Shown piece by piece: positions 7,830-16,203 of a DNA stretch of 64,000 bases. Under the pieces are notes generated by a model that was given only the letters and a program-made list of their open reading frames with translations, did not search any database and had not been told where the DNA came from. The position numbers were made by a program, and so were the translations under genes. Source of the stretch: Dactylosporangium aurantiacum (lineage in GTDB: Bacteria > Actinomycetota > Actinomycetes > Mycobacteriales > Micromonosporaceae); contig NZ_JNYJ01000026.1 of the NCBI RefSeq assembly GCF_000716715.1, positions 43,778-107,777 of the forward strand, given 5' to 3'. The first letter of the stretch is position 1. The number at the start of each line of letters is the position of its first letter.

Positions 7830-9632
7830 CTACCAATGCGGGCTCACCCGCAGCACGCGGGCCGGTGTGTCGCCCTCCCGGCCGGTCGCCAGCAGCAGCG
7901 CACCGTCCGGCCGGGCCACGAGGGCGACCGGCTTCCGCCAGCCCTCGCCCGCGTGGTCCACGGTGGCCAGTGGCGCCCCCGACTCCGCGTCCCAGACCAC
8001 GGTTTGCCGGCCGCCGGTCGCGGCGACGGCCACGCGCAGGTCCGGCAGCACGGCCAGCGCGACGCCTCCGTCACCCCGCCCGGGCACGGTGAACGTCCGC
8101 ACCACCTCACCGGTGTGGCCGTCCCACACCCGTACCACGCCGCCGGCCGCGGCCGCGACCCGCAACGAGCGGTCGGCGAGCGTCGCCACCGCCACCTGCG
8201 GCGACCGGATCCCCGACTCGGCGCGCTCGAACACGAACTCGTGCGTGGTCGTGCCGGCGGTCGCGTCCCAGACGTACACGGTGGACCTGGCCGCGTCGTC
8301 GACGCCGGCGACGACACAGACGTGCCCGTCGGACCGGACGGCAGCGGCCACCGACCACACGAGGTCGACACCGCGGTCGCCGACCTCGAAGGCGGCCCGG
8401 ATCCGCTCGGATTCCACGTCCCAGACGCGTACGGTCGCGTCGTCGCCGCCGGTGACCAACCACGGCACGTCGCCCGGCGGGCTGGCCCAGGCGAGGGCGT
8501 TGACCGGTCCGCGGTGCCCGGTGAGCTCGGCGACCGGCTCGCCCTCCCGGGTGGTCCAGACGCGGGCCAGGCCGTCCTTCCCGCCGGTCGCCAGCACCAC
8601 CTTGCCGTCGGGGAGCACCGTGAGCGCGACGGACAGGACCCACTCGGCGTGCCCGGAGACCGTGCGTATCCGGCGGCCGTCGCCGGTGCTCCAGACCTCC
8701 GCGACGGCGTCGTCGGCCGAGGCGAGCAGGTGCCGGCCGTCAGGTAGGGAGGCCAGGGCCAGGTGGTTGGGCGGCGGGTCGACCGCCTCCTGCCACGCCA
8801 CCGGGGTCACGTCCTGGACGTTCACCGCCTTCGGTCCCCAGTCTCTGGGTCGCGCCGTCATGCCGCACACCGGGCGCGGCGGACCTGCCGGCGCGGGCGT
8901 CCGCGGCCAGATGATGCGCGGCGGCAGCAGCCCCAGGTGCCGCAGGTCCTCGGTCACGCCGACCTCCCCGGACGGCAGGACGCTCAGGCCGTCCGGCGGC
9001 CTGGACCGGCGGCTGACCGGCACGTCGGTCATGTCGCTCGACCTGTAGGGCAGCTCCGGGTCGGCGTTGGCATGCACTTCGTGCTCGTACTCCGCGTCGG
9101 CGGGACCCCGCTCGCGGTGGTCGACCACCCGCCAGTCCGAGCCCGCCTCGACGGCCGTGGAGACCGCGTACCGCACCGCCGCCTCGACCGGGTCGCGATA
9201 TCTGATCAATTCGATGGCGCCCTCGAGCAGCGAATGCGTCTCGGTCCTCCGCAGCGTCTCGCCCGCGTCCATTGCGGCCATATAGGCGGCCCAACGCTCG
9301 TCCTTGTGCCGGCCCCAGCCGGCGTGCAGCGATTCGTCGTCGTGCGTGTCGTACAGGACCCGCGAACCATCCGGACGGCACACCACGCGGAACGGCGCGG
9401 AGTCGACCTCGACCCGTTCCCAGCGGCCGTCGTGCTGGCCCATCAGCCCACGAACTGCCTGCCAGGCGGCCGTCTTGTCGCCGAAGCGCCGGCCACCGAA
9501 CCCCTGGTGACGCACGTACCAGCCGCCGGCGACCGTGCCGACCTGGATCCGCACCGCCATGTCCAAGGGGCCGTGGTCGCGCAGCTGCCATTGCGCGACA
9601 GGCTCATGCGCCTCGTTTTCGAGATCGATCAT
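7830..9632 (-). CDS. WD40-repeat protein with unknown N-terminal domain, partner of the CHAT protein
   Basis: Protein of 600 aa from ATG 9632. Residues from about 285 to the end form WD40 blades with recurring GH...V...VWD units (for example HLLASADDAVAEVWSTGDG and LVTGGDDATVRVWDVES), giving a beta-propeller of about six or seven blades. The first 285 residues match no family I know: they contain a compact alpha/beta part (GGWYVRHQGFGGRRFGDKT) and a helical segment ending near RYRDPVEAAVRYAV. An upstream in-frame start at 9728 is possible. The gene is first of a two-gene unit with the TPR-CHAT protease, and lies divergent to an Mrr-like nuclease 117 bases away. Propellers usually act as interaction or sensing platforms; here that is inference. 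Confidence 0.88.
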   Translation of the reverse strand: MIDLENEAHEPVAQWQLRDHGPLDMAVRIQVGTVAGGWYVRHQGFGGRRFGDKTAAWQAVRGLMGQHDGRWERVEVDSAPFRVVCRPDGSRVLYDTHDDESLHAGWGRHKDERWAAYMAAMDAGETLRRTETHSLLEGAIELIRYRDPVEAAVRYAVSTAVEAGSDWRVVDHRERGPADAEYEHEVHANADPELPYRSSDMTDVPVSRRSRPPDGLSVLPSGEVGVTEDLRHLGLLPPRIIWPRTPAPAGPPRPVCGMTARPRDWGPKAVNVQDVTPVAWQEAVDPPPNHLALASLPDGRHLLASADDAVAEVWSTGDGRRIRTVSGHAEWVLSVALTVLPDGKVVLATGGKDGLARVWTTREGEPVAELTGHRGPVNALAWASPPGDVPWLVTGGDDATVRVWDVESERIRAAFEVGDRGVDLVWSVAAAVRSDGHVCVVAGVDDAARSTVYVWDATAGTTTHEFVFERAESGIRSPQVAVATLADRSLRVAAAAGGVVRVWDGHTGEVVRTFTVPGRGDGGVALAVLPDLRVAVAATGGRQTVVWDAESGAPLATVDHAGEGWRKPVALVARPDGALLLATGREGDTPARVLRVSPHW

Positions 9633-9663
9633 CGCACCGCCGTCAATGCCCACCGGCCGCATC

Positions 9664-9708
9664 CTAGCCATTCCAGGCGCGGCTAGCCTTTTGCCGGACG
9701 TACCGGCA
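9664..9708. promoter_or_regulatory. inverted repeats between divergent WD40 and nuclease genes
   Basis: The 117-bp space between the two divergent starts contains two dyads: CTAGCC (9664-9669) with GGCTAG (9681-9686), and a perfect TGCCGG-ACGTA-CCGGCA (9692-9708). Both lie where promoters for either gene must be, so they are candidate shared operator sites. No regulator gene is adjacent. Confidence 0.4.
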
Positions 9709-9749
9709 GCCTCCACCGACTGATTCACTCCTCACCGAGAGCGGGCATC

Positions 9750-10328
9750 ATGAGCGACAATTCCCCGGCTACGACTGCCGCGGCGGGCGAGGAAGACCAT
9801 TGGCCGTCGTTCGACATCACGCCGAAGGGGTACGAGGAAGCAGTCGCCGCGATCGCCGGGTCGATGGACCTGGAGCTGGTGGGCTGGGAGGTCAAACACC
9901 TCGACCCACTCGAAGGGCTGGACGGGACCTACGTCATGGACGTCACGGCGCGGTTCCAGCTGGCGGGCATGGACTTCCTGATCCTGTTCGAGTGCAAGCG
10001 TCACAAGGACCCCGTCAAACGGTCCGACGTCCAGGTGCTGCTCACCAAGCTCCAGTCCACGGGCGCCCAGAAGGGCGTCGTGGTGGCCGCCACCGGCTTC
10101 CAGAGCGGCGCCATCGAGTTCGCCAAAGCCCACGGCATCGCTTGCGTCCGCCTGGTCGACGACGCGTGGGCGTACCTCACGCGCCACACCACAGCGACCA
10201 CCCCGCCTGTCCTGACCGGGAGGTACTGCGGCTATGCGTTGACCCCCGACGGCGACGGAGATTACGACTTCGCCTTGCTCAATGGCAGTCCGGACAACGC
10301 CCGCTCGACTTTGATCACCCGTCGGTAG
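9750..10328 (+). CDS. Mrr-like restriction endonuclease (PD-(D/E)XK fold)
   Basis: Cytosolic protein of 192 aa. Its centre has the Mrr_cat/PD-(D/E)XK pattern: an acidic residue in YVMDVTARF, then FECKRHKDPV (Glu-Cys-Lys) and a Gln-containing helix start (SDVQVLLTKLQ), followed by the family-typical block GVVVAATGFQSGAIEFAKAHGI. Mrr-type nucleases cleave (often modified) DNA. There is no visible DNA-recognition winged helix, and about 55 N-terminal and 45 C-terminal residues are unassigned. It stands alone on its strand, divergent from the WD40-CHAT pair, and may form a defence-like module with it. The fold call is fairly secure; activity and target are not known. Confidence 0.82.
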   Translation: MSDNSPATTAAAGEEDHWPSFDITPKGYEEAVAAIAGSMDLELVGWEVKHLDPLEGLDGTYVMDVTARFQLAGMDFLILFECKRHKDPVKRSDVQVLLTKLQSTGAQKGVVVAATGFQSGAIEFAKAHGIACVRLVDDAWAYLTRHTTATTPPVLTGRYCGYALTPDGDGDYDFALLNGSPDNARSTLITRR

Positions 10329-10383
10329 CCGCAGATCGTGCCGGACGGGTTGTGGCAGCGGGTGGAGCAGGGAGGCGGGTCCC

Positions 10384-10412
10384 TTGACACCTTCCCGCGT
10401 GGGACATAGCGT
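10384..10412 (+). promoter_or_regulatory. sigma70-type promoter of the GH20 gene
   Basis: A consensus -35 TTGACA (10384-10389), a 17-base spacer and a -10 TAGCGT (10407-10412), 46 bases before the GTG start at 10458. It is the clearest housekeeping-type promoter in the window. Confidence 0.7.
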
Positions 10413-10428
10413 GCCGTCAAACTAGCAG

Positions 10429-10444
10429 GAAACTTAACAGTTTC
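10429..10444 (+). promoter_or_regulatory. dyad GAAACT-TAAC-AGTTTC in the GH20 leader
   Basis: Perfect 6-bp arms with a 4-base centre, just downstream of the -10 and immediately before the ribosome site GGAGG (10448-10452). The location fits an operator for a repressor acting on the secreted glycosidase gene. Confidence 0.45.
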
Positions 10445-10457
10445 ACTGGAGGATGCC

Positions 10458-12866
10458 GTGCACCGTTCTCCGCGCAACCCGCTGCTCGCCTCCGCCGTGG
10501 CGGTCGCGACCGCCGCCGCCGGCGCCGCCTTACTCCTGGCGGCCTCCCCCGCCGGCGCCGCGGTGAGCCTCTCCGACGTCGTGCCCGCGCCGGTGTCGGC
10601 GCAGCCCGCCGCCGGCGTGACCTACACACTGCCGTCGAACGCCGCGATCCAGACCGCGGCCGGCGCCACCGACGCCGGCAACTACCTCGCCGGCATCCTC
10701 CGCCCGTCAACCGGCTACGCGCTGCCGGTCTCGACCACGACCGGCACACCGACGAGCGGCATCGCACTGCTGCTGTCCGGCGCCGACCCGAGCGTGGGCA
10801 CCGAGGGCTACCAGCTCGACGTGACCGCCGCCGCCGTCACGCTCCGCGCGCAGACCGCGGCCGGACTGTTCAACGGGGTGCAGACGCTGCGGCAGCTGCT
10901 GCCGGCGACGGTCGAGGCGAGGACCGTCCAGAGCGGCCCGTGGACGATCAGCGGCGGGCGGATCGTCGACTACCCGCGGTACGCCTACCGCGGCGCGATG
11001 CTCGACGTCTCGCGGCACTTCTTCGCCCCCGACGTGGTGAAGCGTTACATCGACGAGATCGCCCAGTACAAGATCAACACCCTGCACCTGCACCTCTCCG
11101 ACGACCAGGGCTGGCGCATCGTGATCGACGCCTGGCCGCAGCTGACCACCATCGGCGGCAGCACCCAGGTGGGCGGCGGCGCGGGCGGCTACTACACCAA
11201 GGCGCAGTACTCCGACCTGGTCTCCTACGCGGCGTCGCGGCAGATCACCATCGTGCCCGAGATCGACATGCCGGGACACACCAACACCGCGCTCGCCTCC
11301 TACGCGCAGCTCAACTGCAACAACACGGCCCCGCCGCTGTACACCGGCACGAACGTCGGCTTCAGCTCGCTGTGCGTCAGCAAGGAGATCACGTACACCT
11401 TCGTGCAGCAGGTGCTCAACGAGCTCGCCGCGATCACCCCCGGGCCGTACCTGCACATCGGCGGCGACGAGGCGTCCAGCACGCCGCCGGCGGACTACAC
11501 CACGTTCATGAACCGCGTGCAGCCCTTCGTCGGCGCGGCCGGCAAGACCGTCATGGGCTGGCACCAGGTCGGGCAGGCCAACCACACGACGAACCGGGTC
11601 GCGCAGTACTGGGGAACGTCCACATCGGACGCGGACCTGAGCGCGGCGGTGAGCAAGGGCGACAAGATCCTGCTGTCGCCGGCGAACAAGGCGTACCTGG
11701 ACATGAAGTACACCAACGCGACCCCGATCGGCCTCAGCTGGGCGGGCCTGATCGAGGTGCAGACCGCCTACAACTGGGACCCGGGCGCCTACCTCTCCGG
11801 CGTGCCGGCCAGCGCGATCATCGGCGTCGAGGCTCCCATGTGGACAGAGACGATCACCAAACTGGCCGACATCGAGTTCATGGCGTTCCCGCGGCTGCCG
11901 GCACTGGCCGAGCTGGCGTGGTCGCCGCAGTCGGCACGCAACTGGGACACCTTCAAGGTGCGGCTCGGCGCGCAGGGTCCACGGTGGACGGTGCAGGGGA
12001 TCAACTACTACAGCTCGCCGCAGGTCCCGTGGAGCACTTCCCAGCCGACGCGCAGCGCGTACACCCAGATCCAGGCCGAGAGCTACAACGCCCAGACCGG
12101 GACGCAGACCGAGACCACCACCGACACCGGCGGCGGCCAGAGCATCGGCTACATCACGCCGGGCGACACGCTCGCCTACGACCTCGACTTCGGCGCGGCG
12201 TCGCCGGCCTCGGTCACCACCCGGCTGGCCTCCGGCGCGTCCAGCGGCACCATCCAGTACCGCCTGGACTCCACCACCGGCCCGATCATCGCCAGCGTCC
12301 CCGTCACCTCCACCGGCGGCTGGCAAGCCTGGACCAGCACCACCACCAACCTGACCGGCACCGCCACCGGCGTCCACCGGCTGTACCTCACCTTCACCGG
12401 CACCGCGGGCACCGACTTCGTCAACCTCAACTGGCTGCAGTTCAACGCGGGCAGCGCACTGCCCAACGCGTACGGCGTGCGGCAGGCGGAGAGCTTCGGC
12501 AGCCAGTCCGGCACCCAGACCGAGACCACCACCGACACCGGCGGCGGCCAGAACGTCGGCTACGTCACGCCCGGCGACTGGCTCGGCTACACCAACGTGG
12601 ACTTCGGCACCCCGACCGCGGTGTCGGTGACCACGCGGCTGGCCTCCGGCGCGTCCAGCGGCACCATCCAGTACCGCCTGGACTCCACCACCGGCCCGAT
12701 CATCGCCAGCGTCCCAGTCACCTCCACCGGCGGCTGGCAAGCCTGGACCAGCACCACCACCAACCTGACCGGCACAGCCACCGGCGTCCACCCGGTGTTC
12801 CTCACCTTCACCGGCACCGCGGGCACCGACTTCGTCAACCTCAACTGGTTCCAGTTCAACCGGTAG
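10458..12866 (+). CDS. secreted GH20 beta-N-acetylhexosaminidase with two CBM6-type modules
   Basis: Removes terminal N-acetylhexosamine from chitin-, peptidoglycan- or glycan-derived chains outside the cell. The GTG start at 10458 follows GGAGG at good spacing. An N-terminal Sec signal ends near ASPAGAA. Then come the GH20b N-terminal domain (about 40-165) and the catalytic barrel (about 170-520) with the strand motif HLHLSDDQGWR and the catalytic pair Asp337-Glu338 in HIGGDE. The C-terminal 270 residues are two carbohydrate-binding modules of CBM6 type (about 535-665 and 675-802). They are near-identical over a 213-bp DNA block. The gene has its own promoter and leader dyad and ends at a hairpin shared with the convergent gene. 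Confidence 0.95.
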   Translation: MHRSPRNPLLASAVAVATAAAGAALLLAASPAGAAVSLSDVVPAPVSAQPAAGVTYTLPSNAAIQTAAGATDAGNYLAGILRPSTGYALPVSTTTGTPTSGIALLLSGADPSVGTEGYQLDVTAAAVTLRAQTAAGLFNGVQTLRQLLPATVEARTVQSGPWTISGGRIVDYPRYAYRGAMLDVSRHFFAPDVVKRYIDEIAQYKINTLHLHLSDDQGWRIVIDAWPQLTTIGGSTQVGGGAGGYYTKAQYSDLVSYAASRQITIVPEIDMPGHTNTALASYAQLNCNNTAPPLYTGTNVGFSSLCVSKEITYTFVQQVLNELAAITPGPYLHIGGDEASSTPPADYTTFMNRVQPFVGAAGKTVMGWHQVGQANHTTNRVAQYWGTSTSDADLSAAVSKGDKILLSPANKAYLDMKYTNATPIGLSWAGLIEVQTAYNWDPGAYLSGVPASAIIGVEAPMWTETITKLADIEFMAFPRLPALAELAWSPQSARNWDTFKVRLGAQGPRWTVQGINYYSSPQVPWSTSQPTRSAYTQIQAESYNAQTGTQTETTTDTGGGQSIGYITPGDTLAYDLDFGAASPASVTTRLASGASSGTIQYRLDSTTGPIIASVPVTSTGGWQAWTSTTTNLTGTATGVHRLYLTFTGTAGTDFVNLNWLQFNAGSALPNAYGVRQAESFGSQSGTQTETTTDTGGGQNVGYVTPGDWLGYTNVDFGTPTAVSVTTRLASGASSGTIQYRLDSTTGPIIASVPVTSTGGWQAWTSTTTNLTGTATGVHPVFLTFTGTAGTDFVNLNWFQFNR
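12222..12434 (+). repeat. 213-bp direct repeat, copy 1 (in first CBM6 module)
   Basis: Matches 12636-12848 at a fixed offset of 414 bases with only a few mismatches, synonymous changes included. It encodes the core of the first CBM6 module of the GH20 enzyme. Confidence 0.9.
12636..12848 (+). repeat. 213-bp direct repeat, copy 2 (in second CBM6 module)
   Basis: Second copy of the block at 12222-12434. The high nucleotide identity shows a recent duplication or ongoing gene conversion between the two binding modules. Confidence 0.9.
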
Positions 12867-12923
12867 CACCTGGTGCAGGCCGCACGGCCCGGCACCAGAC
12901 GACCAGAAGGTACTGAGCACCAC

Positions 12924-12956
12924 GAGGCCGGCGGCGGCGATCCCACCGCCGGCCTC
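12924..12956. terminator. bidirectional terminator hairpin between convergent genes
   Basis: Perfect 11-bp stem (12924-12934 with 12946-12956) and an 11-base loop, placed between the stop of the GH20 gene (12866) and the stop of the minus-strand gene at 12984. Confidence 0.7.
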
Positions 12957-12983
12957 CTCGCACCGCGGCGGAACGGGTCGAGG

Positions 12984-13583
12984 TCAGCGCACTGAGTGCA
13001 CGTGGGAGATCTCCAGGTCGTCGATCTCGGCGAGGTGCAAGGGCAAGCCGTCCGGGCCCACCGCGACGATCTCGCGGCCCTGTTGTTTGAACTCGCTGAT
13101 CGGATGCCAGTGGTTGTCCTTGTTGGACTTGGCCCAGTACTGCGGCTCTGACCCGAGGACGGCGCCGGTGGTGGTGAGGAAGCTCTTCGCCACCTGGGCG
13201 CGTGCCTGGTACATCGCCGCCGTCGCGGTGGCGCGGGCCGTGACGTCGGCGCGCACGATCAGGGCCAGTGCGAGCGCGACGCCGACCAGCAGGACGGTCG
13301 CCGAGGCCGCGTACGCGATGCGCTCGGTCGCGGTGAACGCCGCGATCGTCGCGAGGACGGTGGCGACGCCGCCGACCGAGGCGATCGCCGCGCCCGTCCA
13401 CTTGCTGACAGCCAGGGCGCCCGCCGTGATCGCCTGCTTGTCGAACGGCGTTTTCCAGCCGGTGACGCTGGTGCCGTCGGCTTCGAGCAGGTTGAGCGCG
13501 ATGAGCTCCTGCTTGGTCGGACCGGCGAGGTCGTCACCGGCCTGGTTCACGAAGCTTGCCGGCAGCTGCACTTTCCCGTTCAT
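12984..13583 (-). CDS. hypothetical membrane protein with two adjacent TM helices
   Basis: Protein of 199 aa that I cannot assign. ATG 13583 is preferred because GGGGGTG lies at ribosome-site spacing; an ATG at 13601 is in frame. There are two hydrophobic helices (about residues 60-85 and 92-110: AAIASVGGVATVLATIAAF and AASATVLLVGVALALALIV) between a polar N-terminal part and a C-terminal part of about 85 residues. That C-terminal part is polar and may fold on the same side of the membrane as the N-terminus. No catalytic motif is visible. It lies between two glycosidase genes with no overlap to either. Confidence 0.75.
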   Translation of the reverse strand: MNGKVQLPASFVNQAGDDLAGPTKQELIALNLLEADGTSVTGWKTPFDKQAITAGALAVSKWTGAAIASVGGVATVLATIAAFTATERIAYAASATVLLVGVALALALIVRADVTARATATAAMYQARAQVAKSFLTTTGAVLGSEPQYWAKSNKDNHWHPISEFKQQGREIVAVGPDGLPLHLAEIDDLEISHVHSVR

Positions 13584-13623
13584 CCGAATCACCCCCCGCA
13601 TCGGCGGTGTACCGGCGGGGGTT

Positions 13624-15939
13624 TCATCGCCCCGTCGCGGCCGATTCGACGTGCAAGGACCAGCCGACCGGCACCACGACGTCGACCTGGTGGTCGCCGC
13701 TCAGGCGGACGGTCACGTCGCCGACGCGGTACGGCCCGTCGTTGTCGCCGGGCGGGCGTTGGCCGGCGGCGAAGGACGCGACCCAGGCCAGCGCGGAGTT
13801 CCAGTTGATCGCGACCTCGTTGGTGGACCAGGACTCGATGTCGTCCAGGTAGCAGAACTGCGGTTTGGGAGGCTCCCCGCTGGGCGTGTGGAACAGGACC
13901 TTCTTCGCCTTCGGGTCCTCCAGGCCGGGATTTGGTCCACCGGCGATCGAGCCCGCCGGCGGCTGGGGTAGCCTGGGGTCGAGCTGGTGGCCGTAGATGC
14001 GGCTGTGCTGGTTGTGTGAGCAACGGCTGCCGTAGCCGGTGACGTAGGAGTTGTTGAGCGCGTTGCGGCCGAGGATGAAGTCGAGACCTTCCAGGACCCC
14101 GTCGCGGTAGCGTTGGTCGCCGGTCAGGTCGAAGGCGGTGGCGATGACCATGAGCTTGTTGAGGATCACGCTCGTGGAGCCCCACGTGTATCCGTTCTCC
14201 CCGATCGGCACGCCGTAGGCCTGGTCGCGGATGGTCTGCAGGTAGTGGTCGGCGGCCTCGCGCACCGAGTTGCGGGCGGCGTCGCGGTCGTTGCCGGCCA
14301 GCTTGCTGGGCACGGTGGCCAGATCGATCCGGCCGAGCGCCGCGACGAACTTCCAGCCGGGGCCGGTGTCGCGGAACGCGTCGCCGGTCCAGTACGGCGA
14401 GGAGCGCAGGTAGTCCAGGAACGGCTGCTCGCCGGTCGTGATGAACAGCTCGGCCGCGGCCCAGTAGAACTCGTCGCGGACGTCGTCGTCGTCGTAGGCG
14501 CCGCCGCCGTCGGTGTCGTCCGGCCTGGCGTACATCGCCGGATGCTCCTGCGCGGCCTTCCACGCGGTGCGTGCCGCGGCCAGGCAGCGGTCGGCGAACG
14601 CCGCGTCGAACGGCCGGTACAGCCGGGCGGCCTGCGCCGCGGTCGCGGCGAGGTTGAGCGTCGCCGCGGTCGACGGCGGATGCAGCTCGCGGACCTTGGG
14701 GTCCTGGTCGGGCAGGCAGGGCAGGTCCGTCCAGCCGCGGTCGTGGACCTTGTGGTGGGCCATGCCGGCGTTCGGTCTGCCGTCCGGGACCTGCATGCGC
14801 AGCATGAACTCCAGCTCCCAGCGGGCCTCGTCGAGCACGTCCGGGACCTTGTTGCCGTGTTCCGGGATGTCGAGGGTGCCGTCGCCGAGCGCGGCCGGGT
14901 GGCCGGTCTTCGCGGTCACGGCACGCTCGTACAGGCCGAGCAGCTGGGCGGTGGCGATGCCGCCGTTGACGACGTACTTGCCGTGGTCGCCGGCGTCGTA
15001 CCAGCCGCCGCGCACGTCGAGCCGGTAGTCGCCGGTGCCGGGCTGGCACGGCACGCTCGTGTCGCCCTGGTTCGGCGGCACACCGACGTGACCCGCCGGC
15101 CGGGCGTAGCCGGGCACGAACGCGTCGTCGATGGTGATACCGCTGCGCTGCACGTAGAAGAAGTGCAGCGCGTCGCGGCGCAGCCGGTCGTAGATGGAGT
15201 TGGCGACCGTGAACGGGAAGCTCTGCTGCCCATCGACGCGCAGCACGTAGCCCGTGCCGGGCGCGGTCACCGCCGAGAAGTCGACGGTGTGCACCTTCTG
15301 CCCCGACGACGCGTCCAGGCCGCGCGGGGTCGACCGGCCGGACGCCACGACCTCGCCCGCGCCGGACACGACCTGCCAGGGCCGCGGGTCGGGCGCGTCG
15401 GTCACCACGGTCGCGCGCTTCGGCCCGTCCGGCAGGTAGCCGACCTGGTTGACCCGCACCGGCGGGTCCGTCTCCGGGACGTACCAGCCCGCCGGTTCGC
15501 CGCCGACCAGGGAGACGTCGTCGAGGGTGAACGTCCACGCCTCGCCGGAGCCGCCGAGCTGGAAGGAGACCTGGCCCCGGCCGGTGTCGAGGTTGGAGGT
15601 GAACGAGTAGTGGTACTGCTGCGGGTCCGTGGTGAGCTGCACGTCCTGCGCCCACGTCGGCGTGTACGGCTTGTCACCGAGCTGGACCTGCGCCTTGATC
15701 GTCACCGGCCGGCTGGCCGACGCGGTGAACGAGATCGCGTACGGGGTGTTGGCGTTCAACCGGATGTCGTTCTCGCCGACGAGCACGTCCCAGCGCTGCT
15801 GCGTGCCGCCCGGTACCTGCACCCGCAGCTTCCCGTCGGCCGCCGCCAACGCCGTGCCGGCGGAGAACCAGCCAGCGGTGTCGTTGCCGTCGAACGTGCC
15901 GTTGAACACCTGCTCACGCGGTTCCTTGACCGTAACCAT
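13624..15939 (-). CDS. GH9 family glycoside hydrolase (endoglucanase type) lacking a visible signal peptide
   Basis: Cleaves beta-glucan or a related polysaccharide. From ATG 15939 (771 aa) the order is: a CBM4/9-type jelly roll (about 8-140, starting [10 protein letters not shown]), an Ig-like CelD_N domain (about 150-240, [16 protein letters not shown]) and the GH9 alpha-barrel. The barrel has the Asp-containing motif [12 protein letters not shown], the late motif [14 protein letters not shown] and the proton-donor region [11 protein letters not shown]. It ends with a short beta domain. CBM4-GH9 enzymes are normally exported, but this protein begins directly at the CBM and none of the upstream frames offers a hydrophobic leader. 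The frame stays open far upstream, but only as an antisense shadow of the acsA gene. Confidence 0.92.
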   Translation of the reverse strand: MVTVKEPREQVFNGTFDGNDTAGWFSAGTALAAADGKLRVQVPGGTQQRWDVLVGENDIRLNANTPYAISFTASASRPVTIKAQVQLGDKPYTPTWAQDVQLTTDPQQYHYSFTSNLDTGRGQVSFQLGGSGEAWTFTLDDVSLVGGEPAGWYVPETDPPVRVNQVGYLPDGPKRATVVTDAPDPRPWQVVSGAGEVVASGRSTPRGLDASSGQKVHTVDFSAVTAPGTGYVLRVDGQQSFPFTVANSIYDRLRRDALHFFYVQRSGITIDDAFVPGYARPAGHVGVPPNQGDTSVPCQPGTGDYRLDVRGGWYDAGDHGKYVVNGGIATAQLLGLYERAVTAKTGHPAALGDGTLDIPEHGNKVPDVLDEARWELEFMLRMQVPDGRPNAGMAHHKVHDRGWTDLPCLPDQDPKVRELHPPSTAATLNLAATAAQAARLYRPFDAAFADRCLAAARTAWKAAQEHPAMYARPDDTDGGGAYDDDDVRDEFYWAAAELFITTGEQPFLDYLRSSPYWTGDAFRDTGPGWKFVAALGRIDLATVPSKLAGNDRDAARNSVREAADHYLQTIRDQAYGVPIGENGYTWGSTSVILNKLMVIATAFDLTGDQRYRDGVLEGLDFILGRNALNNSYVTGYGSRCSHNQHSRIYGHQLDPRLPQPPAGSIAGGPNPGLEDPKAKKVLFHTPSGEPPKPQFCYLDDIESWSTNEVAINWNSALAWVASFAAGQRPPGDNDGPYRVGDVTVRLSGDHQVDVVVPVGWSLHVESAATGR

Positions 15940-16203
15940 GCCTCGACCATGCCCCGCGGACCCGGCGCCGTCCCAGTCAGATGAGCCGCGGTTGGCGCTC
16001 GACCAGTCGCTCGTCCCCCGAACAATCACCATCCCGGCATGGAGTGCGAGGTCGCCGACGGCCACGCGCCTTCGACGGAACGCGGCTCTGGCCTGGCCGC
16101 TGCCGTCCCAATAGCGCTGGGCGTGCCGGACGATCCGCGCGACGCTGGATACGACGGGCAATTCGTGACGCAGCCGTTCCTCCCGAACGGAGATGGCACC
16201 GCG

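Noticed and set aside
5392..9048. 1,218-residue open frame on the plus strand
   Set aside because: Antisense to the CHAT and WD40 genes, whose motifs are clear. The composition is that of a shadow.
16096..16109. Possible DosR half-site upstream of acsA (ending in GTCCC)
   Set aside because: Only one half matches; such half-sites are expected by chance in GC-rich DNA.
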